13,544 nucleotides of DNA from Lachnospiraceae bacterium (GTDB taxonomy: Bacteria > Bacillota > Clostridia > Lachnospirales > Lachnospiraceae): NCBI GenBank assembly GCA_009774535.1, contig VSNY01000100.1:1-13544 (forward strand), read 5' to 3'. The stretch's first letter is position 1. Each line of letters opens with the position of its first letter. The position numbers were made by a program, and so were the translations under genes. The notes below the pieces were generated by a model. That model saw only the letters and a list, made by a program, of their open reading frames with translations, was not told the origin of the DNA and ran no database searches. Below, piece after piece: positions 1 to 5,989 of the stretch.

Positions 1-37
1 TTAAGACAGAGGTCTTCCACCTCCGTACCTCTGGAAA

Positions 38-83
38 CCTTGCCGGAAGTGTGATTGAAAAGATAATCACACTTCCAGCAAGG
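38..83. repeat. Inverted repeat / long hairpin
   Basis: Two 19-nt arms (CCTTGCCGGAAGTGTGATT at 38-56 and its near-complement at 65-83) pair at 18 of 19 positions around an 8-nt loop. A shorter inverted repeat lies just to the left (CAGAGGT at 7-13, ACCTCTG at 27-33). Neither strand has a run of T after the stem, so a classical intrinsic terminator is not supported. The hairpin is downstream of the leftward gene ending at 117. A protein-binding site, an mRNA 3' stabiliser or part of a transfer or replication structure are all possible; the sequence alone does not decide. Confidence 0.7.
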
Positions 84-116
84 CTTGAATGTGCCGCCCA
101 CTACACTTTGTCTGGC

Positions 117-485
117 TTATGGCATCTCTATTCCCGCTATCTCTGCGAAATGCTGTTTCCAGCCCATAAGCTCCCTCTGCTTTTCTTCCGTCAGCCGCTG
201 AAACACATCATCATACACAATATTGGATATTCCCATTTCCTTTGCGAGTATGATAAGCTGCGTGTGCAGCCATTCCTCCCACAAATCCTCAAAAAGCTCC
301 ATGCTCTCCGTAAAGGTAATGTCATTTTCAAAACCCTTTTGCGGCACATAGTATTGCAGCTTGACAAAGCCATACCTGCCGACATCGACCACAACAACGT
401 CCACATCTTCAAGCTCCGCAAAGGCATCCGCCACCTTCCGGCACTTTCTCCGTTCTTCCTCTGTAATATATGTTTCTTTCACCAT
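117..485 (-). CDS. Small acidic hypothetical protein, last gene of rep/par operon
   Basis: I do not recognise this protein. It is a 122-aa, acidic, soluble protein with no signal peptide or membrane segment. It opens with a charged stretch (KETYITEEERRKCRK), has a hydrophobic Val-rich strand near residues 28-34 (DVVVVDV), and ends in a helical, Trp-containing half. The reading frame extends up to 524, but the ATG at 485 has GGAGG five bases upstream, while the 524 ATG has only a weak site, so I chose 485. It is read leftwards, about 86 bases downstream of the replication initiator stop, and so is probably co-transcribed with the partition and replication genes. A small accessory protein of the plasmid or ICE is the natural guess, with no functional evidence. 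Confidence 0.7.
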   Translation of the reverse strand: MVKETYITEEERRKCRKVADAFAELEDVDVVVVDVGRYGFVKLQYYVPQKGFENDITFTESMELFEDLWEEWLHTQLIILAKEMGISNIVYDDVFQRLTEEKQRELMGWKQHFAEIAGIEMP

Positions 486-546
486 AAATTCCTCCGTTTC
501 CAGTTCCATAGCAGTATCATACACCCTGCCTTAAATTTTTTCCACC

Positions 547-565
547 TCTGGACATTGTGTCCAGA
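547..565. repeat. Short perfect hairpin between rep and the 122-aa gene
   Basis: TCTGGACA (547-554) and TGTCCAGA (558-565) form a perfect 8-bp stem with a 3-nt loop, six bases beyond the initiator stop codon. No T-tract follows on the minus strand (it reads GGTGGAAAAAA), so it is not a standard terminator. It may modulate readthrough or mRNA stability between the two genes. Its right side, CCAGAAGT, also occurs in two iterons of the array inside the initiator gene, which may be coincidence. Confidence 0.5.
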
Positions 566-571
566 AGTCCG

Positions 572-1648
572 TTATGTAATTCCTTTTTCCGCCCACCCTC
601 CGCCATACATATCATGCTGAACCGCCTGCTGGTAATAGTGGCTCATGGTTGAGGGGGCATTGTAAAGGGCAGTGATCAGGTATGCCCTGATGTTTGTAAT
701 CTTTGTAACGGTATCTTTCATGCACCCCATGACATACTCCACATGACCGCTGTTCAGCTTCAGGAAGCGTGATTTTACAAGCTCATAAGGGTATTCCTCC
801 CCATTGATGCGGATTATCTGCCGCCTCACGCATACTACGTCACAGATTGTTTCGTAGATTTCCTCATACATCTCCTTATCGCCATGCTGGTCATATTTCA
901 TGTGATGCTCGTATTCAATGTTATCACGAATGAGTTGCATATATGCTGCTGTTTCATCAATCACATCAATCCTATCCTCTTTTTCATGCACTCCTGAACT
1001 ATCTGCATTTCCCTCTGATTGATTGATAGGATTGGTATAACTCAAATCAGTATAATTATAGTTAGTATAATTAGGGTCTGATTTTTGAACTTCTTGAGGT
1101 TCATTTTCTGAACTTCCAGAAGTCTGTTTTTTGGACTTCTGCAAGTCTAAATCCTGAACTTCTTGAGGTTCAGATTTTGAACTTCCAGAAGTATAATTAT
1201 TGAACTTCTTGAAGTTCAGATTTTGAACTTCTGTGGATTTATCAGTATTTGCGGCTGTTTTTTCCGGTTCTTTGCCCTCTGCCGCCGCAAAATTTTTCAC
1301 ATAAATAATGTCAGGTTTGCCAAGTCCCCTGCGTTTTTTCTCTATTAACCCAATCCCGTTATCACTGTCAAGCTCTTTTATAACCTTCACACAAGTTGCC
1401 TTTGCACAGCCCAAATCTTCCATTATGTTGTCAACCGTATAAATGATATATGCCCGGTTTTCATCGTCCAGCCACCCATTTTTCATAGATAGCGCCATTC
1501 TGTCAAGCATCAGCCCGTATAGGAGCTTAGCATCGCTGCTAAGCCCCCTGAAACGCTCGTCCTTTATCAAAAGGCGGGGAACACGGTAAAAAGAAAACTG
1601 CTCCGCTTCAACGCCATAGTAATAATCAAACTTTAATGGCTCGCCCAT
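572..1648 (-). CDS. repA: Replication initiator protein A (RepA_N family, DUF6017-like C-terminus)
   Basis: This is the probable plasmid/ICE replication initiator, which binds the origin and recruits host replication proteins. Residues about 15-120 match the RepA_N winged-helix domain, including FYRVPRLLIKDERFRGLSSDAK and LLYGLMLDRM. Residues about 136-190 are a low-complexity linker of 23-residue repeats (EVQNLNF..., EVQDLDL..., each containing TSGSS). Residues about 225-345 form a conserved C-terminal domain of the DUF6017 type. The linker is encoded by 23-bp DNA iterons, fitting the known habit of RepA_N replicons to carry the origin inside the rep gene. The ATG at 1648 follows a G-rich ribosome-binding site (AAAGGGGCGG) and lies 13 bases after the parB stop, so parA, parB and rep form one operon. 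Family assignment is secure; calling the linker the origin is inference from family knowledge and the repeats. Confidence 0.9.
   Translation of the reverse strand: MGEPLKFDYYYGVEAEQFSFYRVPRLLIKDERFRGLSSDAKLLYGLMLDRMALSMKNGWLDDENRAYIIYTVDNIMEDLGCAKATCVKVIKELDSDNGIGLIEKKRRGLGKPDIIYVKNFAAAEGKEPEKTAANTDKSTEVQNLNFKKFNNYTSGSSKSEPQEVQDLDLQKSKKQTSGSSENEPQEVQKSDPNYTNYNYTDLSYTNPINQSEGNADSSGVHEKEDRIDVIDETAAYMQLIRDNIEYEHHMKYDQHGDKEMYEEIYETICDVVCVRRQIIRINGEEYPYELVKSRFLKLNSGHVEYVMGCMKDTVTKITNIRAYLITALYNAPSTMSHYYQQAVQHDMYGGGWAEKGIT
1012..1080. other. AT-rich stretch beside iterons, candidate unwinding element
   Basis: This segment of the initiator gene is AT-rich and repetitive. It contains two copies of AGTATAATTA (1049-1058 and 1064-1073) plus nearby GATTGAT-like repeats, and it abuts the iteron array. 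AT-rich DNA next to iterons is the usual layout for a DNA unwinding element. The function is inferred from position and composition only. Confidence 0.4.
1086..1241. repeat. Seven 23-bp iterons inside the initiator gene, probable replication origin
   Basis: Seven units start at 1086, 1109, 1132, 1155, 1178, 1201 and 1224, exactly 23 bp apart. The core is TGAACTTCTTGAGGTTCA or a variant, each copy a near-palindrome; the unit at 1201 (TGAACTTCTTGAAGTTCA) is almost perfectly self-complementary and the one at 1224 is degenerate on one side. Since 23 is not a multiple of three, successive copies are read in different frames, and three copies make the 23-residue repeat of the protein. The constraint is therefore at the DNA level. 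RepA_N replicons are known to place origin repeats within rep, so this is probably where the initiator binds. Confidence 0.8.
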
Positions 1649-1661
1649 GTTACCGCCCCTT

Positions 1662-2537
1662 TCACTGTTTCCTCTGCCATTCCTCCAAAAGCTGGATAAT
1701 GATGCCCTCTATATCGTCATTGGAATAGTCCTCTGAAAAATACTGGCTGATCTTATCGCCCTTGATTGTTACTTTCCTCTCTTTCGGCTTTTCCTCCGCC
1801 AGTATCAGCCGCACCATCGCAAGCGTCAGTTCGCCGCTTTTCCCATACTCTTTCAGCTTTGCCGCCTGTGCGTTGGAAACCGACGCTCCCGTTTCCTGAA
1901 GAACAACCTCCACATACTGCTGCTGTTCCTCCGGCAGAAAGGAAATATCCACGCCCTGCGATATTCCTATCTTCTTTGCGTCCACCATGCCAAGAAGTTC
2001 ATCAGACAGCCGGGAGAGCCATACATACCTCTGCACCGTCTTTCCGCTTTCCCCGGCAGCTTCCCCCACTTCGTCAAGGGTGCTGCCCCCTTTGCTGCCC
2101 TGATGCTTCATCGCTTCATACTTCATGGCATAAGCCTTTGCTTTCTCGCTCGGCAGAATATCCTCCCGCTGGATATTGGAATCCACCATGATAATTGTGG
2201 CTTCATCGTCCGTATAATTCCTGACTATGACGGGCATGGTATCAAGCCCTGCCAGTTCCGAACCCCGTTTCCTCCGGTGTCCGGCTATGATCTCATAGCC
2301 GCCCCCTTCCCTCGGTCTTGCAAGCCCCGGCACAAGCACACCGTATTTGCCGATGCTCTCTGTGGTTTCCTCCATTTTTTCATCATCAAGGACACGGAAC
2401 GGGTGTCCTTTGAAAGTGTGCAAATCGGTCAGCTTCGCATGGATAATCTGCTCCCCTGTCTGGTTTTCCGCACCTCCAAATAAATCGTCAAAACTGTTCA
2501 GCCTGACTTTTGATGCACTCCCTGCCTTACCTGCCAT
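1662..2537 (-). CDS. parB: ParB/RepB/Spo0J-family partition protein
   Basis: This is the centromere-binding partner of ParA for segregation of the plasmid or ICE. From the ATG at 2537 it has 291 residues. The N-terminal ParB/Srx domain spans about 32-125 and includes the arginine-rich nucleotide-binding motif AGHRRKRG (residues 86-92), which in ParB proteins binds CTP. A helix-turn-helix follows at about 150-180 (STLDEVGEAAGESGKTVQRY), then a charged C-terminal region. The frame could begin at a TTG at 2543, but AGGAGG sits only three bases before that TTG and nine before the ATG, so the ATG is preferred. Its start overlaps the parA stop by 11 bases and its ribosome-binding site lies inside parA, implying translational coupling. 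No clear parS site was recognised nearby. Confidence 0.92.
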   Translation of the reverse strand: MAGKAGSASKVRLNSFDDLFGGAENQTGEQIIHAKLTDLHTFKGHPFRVLDDEKMEETTESIGKYGVLVPGLARPREGGGYEIIAGHRRKRGSELAGLDTMPVIVRNYTDDEATIIMVDSNIQREDILPSEKAKAYAMKYEAMKHQGSKGGSTLDEVGEAAGESGKTVQRYVWLSRLSDELLGMVDAKKIGISQGVDISFLPEEQQQYVEVVLQETGASVSNAQAAKLKEYGKSGELTLAMVRLILAEEKPKERKVTIKGDKISQYFSEDYSNDDIEGIIIQLLEEWQRKQ

Positions 2538-3312
2538 TCTCAAGCACCTCCTTTGTCAAGGACTGGTATGCCCCCGCAACTTTGCCTTTCGGGTCATGCT
2601 GGTAAATGCTGATGCCCTCTGCGGAAGTTTCCGCCGCCCTCACCGACATCGGTATGCTGTTTTTGAATATCCTTACATTTTTTCCATAATTCTCAACAAG
2701 TAATGCTGTAATATCCCTTGCATAGTTTGTCCGGCTGTCAACCATTGTCAGAAGGATTCCCTCAATCTCCAGTTTCGGGTTAATCTGCCGCTTTACCTTG
2801 CCTATGGTCTTAATAAGCTGTTCCAATCCCTTAACGGGCAGATATGCCGCCTGAACGGGAATCAAAATGCTGTCGGCACACGCAAAGGCGTTTATGGTTA
2901 TCATGCCGAGGGAAGGCATACAGTCAATCAGGATATAATCGTACTGCTCCTTAACCATCTCCACATAAGAGCGCATCATAATCTCCCGGCTCATTACATT
3001 CACAAGGGAAACTTCCAAGCCGGAGAGTTCAATATTCCCCGGCATCAAGTCAATGCCCTCGCCATGCTTTAAGATACCGTAATCCGGCTCTATTTCCTCG
3101 TCATTGATGACCTTTTCCATTATGTTCGCAAGGGTAACTTCCAGCTTGTCCGGCTCTGTGAAGCCGAGGCTTGCGGTCAGACTGCCCTGTGCGTCCGCAT
3201 CTATGACTAAAACTTTCTTTCCCTGCTTTGCCAGCCCGATCCCCAAGCTGCTTGTGGTGGTGGTCTTGCCCACACCGCCCTTCTGGTTTGCGATTGCTAT
3301 AATTTTACACAT
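2527..3312 (-). CDS. parA: ParA-family partition ATPase
   Basis: This is a cytoplasmic ParA/Soj-type ATPase of 261 residues that drives segregation together with ParB. The deviant Walker A motif KGGVGKTT is at residues 11-18, the second signature VIDADAQG at about 36-43, and the Walker B-like strand YILIDCMPSLG ends near residue 136. Length and motif spacing are normal for chromosomal-size ParA without an N-terminal helix-turn-helix, so autoregulation by ParA binding its own promoter is not suggested. The ATG at 3312 has GGAGG at good spacing (CGGAGGAATAAAACCATG). It lies 17 bases after the small upstream gene and overlaps parB, so it belongs to the leftward rep/par operon. Confidence 0.95.
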   Translation of the reverse strand: MCKIIAIANQKGGVGKTTTTSSLGIGLAKQGKKVLVIDADAQGSLTASLGFTEPDKLEVTLANIMEKVINDEEIEPDYGILKHGEGIDLMPGNIELSGLEVSLVNVMSREIMMRSYVEMVKEQYDYILIDCMPSLGMITINAFACADSILIPVQAAYLPVKGLEQLIKTIGKVKRQINPKLEIEGILLTMVDSRTNYARDITALLVENYGKNVRIFKNSIPMSVRAAETSAEGISIYQHDPKGKVAGAYQSLTKEVLENGR

Positions 3313-3329
3313 GGTTTTATTCCTCCGTA

Positions 3330-3494
3330 TCAGTCAGATTTTTCTTTGATGTTGGCTTTCTGCACTTCCACATAAGCCCGGTAATACCTGTTTGTACCTT
3401 TGTTCCGGTACAGTTCGGAAAACTCCGTAACAGCTACTTGGGGCTGTCTTCGCAAAAATTTCCCGAACCATTTAATATCATTTTTCGTTCCCAT
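3330..3494 (-). CDS. Small 54-aa protein coupled to the DUF6075-like gene
   Basis: This basic, soluble 54-residue protein starts MGTKNDIKWFGKFLRRQPQ and ends in KANIKEKSD. I do not recognise a named family. The frame stays open to 3632, but that upstream part lies inside the preceding gene and reads as an alternative-frame shadow, so the ATG at 3494 is preferred. It overlaps the end of the upstream gene by 17 bases and has no clear Shine-Dalgarno of its own, suggesting translation is coupled to that gene. Its position immediately before parA suggests an accessory role in replication or maintenance; that is inference from context. Confidence 0.6.
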   Translation of the reverse strand: MGTKNDIKWFGKFLRRQPQVAVTEFSELYRNKGTNRYYRAYVEVQKANIKEKSD

Positions 3495-3996
3495 CAGTCG
3501 AATTTTCAGCACGTTTCCTCTCCATTTCCGCAAGGATTTCCTCAATGGATTTCTGTTTCTCGCAGTATTCCGGGTAGCGGAGCCTGATACCCTGCCAGAA
3601 ATACATCGCATAGCCGCAGCAGAAAATATCACTTACCGAATACTCCCTGCACTCCCCGATCTGCTCGTCCTCGCTCTCATAGTCATCAACGCTTGGCGTT
3701 CCGTCCGTATAAAGGTTAAAGGCAAGCCGTACTACCTTTACACTTCCGCTGGTCTGCCAGCCCTGATGCAGACACTCTGGCTTGATATACCCGGACTTGA
3801 TGTCGTAAATCTGGCTGAAATGATTCCTTGTGTCCTCTGAAATACCGAGAATGTAAATCAATGCCTTGTGGTAACAGTCCTGATACCTCGCCTTTTCCAG
3901 TTTCTCAAAATAAAATTTCTCATGTTCCCCGTTTGCAAAAACCATGTGTGTGTTGTTGGCGCTCTGCGCCCCTGCTCTTAACGCTGTGTTGTTCAT
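3478..3996 (-). CDS. DUF6075-like uncharacterised protein
   Basis: A soluble 172-residue protein with no membrane segment, resembling the DUF6075 proteins that commonly sit upstream of parA in Firmicutes conjugative elements. Recognisable stretches include FYFEKLEKARYQDCYHKALIY (about 28-48), the Trp/Gly-rich region around HQGWQTSGSVKVVRLAFNLY (78-97), and an aromatic segment around IFCCGYAMYFWQGIRLRYPE near residues 124-143. The function of this family is not known to me. The ATG at 3996 is preceded by AAGGAGGT at ideal spacing. It is the first gene of the leftward cluster with the 54-aa protein, parA, parB and rep. No convincing promoter fits in the roughly 30 bases between its start and the terminator at 4028-4064, so where its transcription begins is unclear. 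Confidence 0.8.
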   Translation of the reverse strand: MNNTALRAGAQSANNTHMVFANGEHEKFYFEKLEKARYQDCYHKALIYILGISEDTRNHFSQIYDIKSGYIKPECLHQGWQTSGSVKVVRLAFNLYTDGTPSVDDYESEDEQIGECREYSVSDIFCCGYAMYFWQGIRLRYPEYCEKQKSIEEILAEMERKRAENSTDGNEK

Positions 3997-4027
3997 GCCT
4001 GAACCTCCTTCATTAAAGATATTGAAT

Positions 4028-4064
4028 AAAAAAAGGGAACAAACCCGAAATAGGGTCTATTCCC
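4028..4064 (-). terminator. Rho-independent terminator after the truncated recombinase
   Basis: Read on the minus strand, GGGAATAGACCC pairs with GGGTTTGTTCCC over 12 bp (two G-U wobbles) around a 6-nt loop and is followed directly by seven T. This is a strong intrinsic terminator for leftward transcription from the recombinase remnant. It also stands only about 30 bases before the DUF6075-like gene, so it isolates the rep/par operon from upstream transcription. Confidence 0.85.
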
Positions 4065-4074
4065 AAACATCAAA

Positions 4075-4101
4075 CAAGGGAAAGCGCTTTGCTTTCCCTT
4101 G
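4075..4101. repeat. Perfect 11-bp hairpin upstream of the terminator
   Basis: CAAGGGAAAGC (4075-4085) and GCTTTCCCTTG (4091-4101) form a perfect 11-bp stem with a 5-nt loop, just beyond the recombinase stop at 4108. No T-run adjoins it on the minus strand. It may reinforce the following terminator, or mark an old element edge. Confidence 0.6.
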
Positions 4102-4107
4102 CAGAAC

Positions 4108-5778
4108 TTATATATAGACTTTTACTACAATATCTTTAAATCTGTTAGCCTTTGTGTACTCCGGACGTTCAGCCATAAATGCCCTTACATCCTCCCTTGT
4201 CACCGTTAAGGTACAGAAGTAAATATATTGTTGTCTAATTCCTCTTTTCGTTAATAGCCGCCTGTGCTGCTGTGACGTATCAGAGGAAAGTTCTGTTTGG
4301 GTAACTGTGTAATTGTTGCTCCTGCCTTCGACATCCAGTTTGTAGTCATCCGGGAAGAAATTCAATTTCCAGATAAAGCAATCTCTACAAACTATTATCT
4401 CTTTTACGAAAGCATCTATAATTTCCTCTGGAATGTGTTTTGTTGAAAAGTTAAAGTCTTGCTCTAACCCATATTTTAACACTTCCAGTTTGTCTTTATA
4501 AATATCGTCTGTGATTTCTTCCTCGCTTTCAAGCAAACTCAACTGTTCTCTGAGTTTTTCCTGCTCCTTTTGAAGTTGCGCCCGCTTTTCATCATAACGA
4601 TCCTTTTCAATCTCACCAGCCATACGCATATTCAAAAGGTTATCATATTTCCTGTTCCATGCCTCTAATTTCTGTTCAAGTTCATGCTTCCTTTCTAAAG
4701 CCTCGTTATCCTGCTCGTTATCGTAGCATTTATCTAACATTTCATTGGCAATGGTCAGGACACCCTCTCTGTCATTCCAAAACTTCTGGAATACTACATC
4801 CGCCATAGCTTCTAACTTCCAACGTGCTACCATTTTTGTAACACACATACCCTCGGTACTAAGCCCCTTTTTCTCTCTGGTCTTTGCAGAACCGAAACGT
4901 ACTTGACTGTAACATTGATACGCATATTGCGGCCCGCCTGCTCCATAATGCCAAACCACTCTGTTGTAAGTATGACCACATTCGCAAATCAGCTTCCTGC
5001 ACCATACGTCTTTGGAAACTTTTTTCCCACGCCTTCCCTTATTATTTATAGATGCAGATTTACTGTCCAACATTTCCTGAACTTTTTGAAACTGTTCTTT
5101 GGTAACAATCGGTGTATGACTGCCTTCCACCACTACCTTGTCAACATCTCCAAAATTATTGATTTTCTTCTGTTCTAAAAAATCCGGCACATACTGTTTC
5201 CGGTAGATGATTGTCCCACAGTAAAATGGATTTCGGAGAATCCTACTTATATTTGCTGGTTGCCACTTTGTCAATCCTGTTGCTGTAAGATGACCTTCTT
5301 TTTCGATAATAAACTGTATCTTTCTGACACCATTACCGTCTAAATACAAATCAAATATTCTTCTGACTGTAGCCGCCTGTGATTCATTGATAACAAACTC
5401 TTTATCAATCCTATCATATCCCAGTATATTTCCATTTCCATATGGCACAGCATTTTGAAACGAAATCATTTGTCCTGCTTTTACTCTGAGTGATGTCTTT
5501 TTGCTCTCATTCTGCGCCAATGTTGCCATGATAGTCAAACGGAGTTCTCCATCTTCATCATTCATTGTCCAAATATTATCTTCTGTAAAATAGACTTCAA
5601 CACCCTGCTTCTTTAATATGCGTGTCTGCTGTAAAGTGTCTACCGTATTCCTTGCAAACCGGGATACTTCTCTTGTTATGACAAGATCAAACTTTCCCTC
5701 TGAAGCGTCTTTCATCATCCGCATAAAATTCTTCCGCTTTTTTACAGATGTTCCAGTAATTCCTTCATCTATGTAAAC
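4108..5778 (-). pseudogene. Large serine recombinase lacking the catalytic N-terminus
   Basis: The longest open frame with an ATG (5724) gives 538 residues, but homology continues upstream without a start to VYIDEGITGTSVKKRKNF (about 5778). Present are the second half of the resolvase domain (SRFARNTVDTLQQTR; LRLTIMATLAQNES), the recombinase domain (about 95-220 of the 538), a cysteine-containing zinc-ribbon region (Cys247, 249, 271, 294), a long coiled coil (about 335-400) and a C-terminal tail. Missing is the first part of the resolvase domain with the nucleophilic serine of the YARVS motif, seen intact in the two other recombinases here. It should not cut DNA and is probably a remnant; a dominant or DNA-binding role cannot be excluded. 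The coding part is clearly more AT-rich than the recombinases at 7141-10601, suggesting a separate origin. Confidence 0.85.
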
Positions 5779-5807
5779 GCTGTCTTTGATACAATTCGAT
5801 TTTGCCT

Positions 5808-5900
5808 TTAACCTTTTGATTTTGGTATACTTTTTGATTTTGCCCCGTAGGGGGAGGGTTCAAATCGGTAATAGTTGAATGACATGGTAGAAATATCCAT
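5808..5900 (-). pseudogene. Possible remnant of the recombinase N-terminal leader
   Basis: A 30-codon frame starting ATG at 5900 reads MDISTMSFNYYRFEPSPYG and ends ...SIPKSKG, then stop. It lies on the same strand just upstream of the catalytically truncated recombinase, in a different frame. Large serine recombinases often have such a short leader directly before the YARVS strand. I infer that this was the start of the same gene and that about 40 codons with the catalytic serine were lost by deletion, leaving a frameshift. No ribosome-binding site precedes it. The link rests on position and general resemblance only. Confidence 0.35.
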
Positions 5901-5907
5901 ATTATTG

Positions 5908-5916
5908 TGGTATTAT
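5908..5916 (+). promoter_or_regulatory. Extended -10 promoter candidate for the nuclease-like gene
   Basis: TGGTATTAT is an extended -10 element (TGn followed by TATTAT, five of six matches to TATAAT) about 75 bases before the gene. The matching -35 position (TAGAAA) is poor, as is allowed for extended -10 promoters. A long AT-rich leader with an eight-T run follows. Confidence 0.45.
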
Positions 5917-5989
5917 GTATTCAACAGATCGGACTCAATCAAACAGAATTTGAGAAATGTTTTTTTTATAACAATTCAAGCGAAAAGAG

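Noticed and set aside
38..83. Rho-independent terminator for the leftward operon
   Set aside because: The stem is strong, but neither strand has a T-tract after it, so it is reported only as an inverted repeat.
51..620. Open frame of 189 codons on the plus strand
   Set aside because: It overlaps the antisense 122-aa gene and the end of the initiator gene, lacks a ribosome-binding site and shows no family resemblance.
1086..1241. Regular repeats considered as a CRISPR array
   Set aside because: The units are 23 bp with almost no spacer (five bases), are read through by a coding sequence, and are near-palindromic iterons. No cas genes are present.
5857..5866. GGTTCAAATC, similar to a tRNA T-arm loop
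   Set aside because: The flanking bases do not form the 5-bp T-stem, and no acceptor, D or anticodon arm could be found upstream. It is not a tRNA or a tRNA-end attachment site on this evidence.
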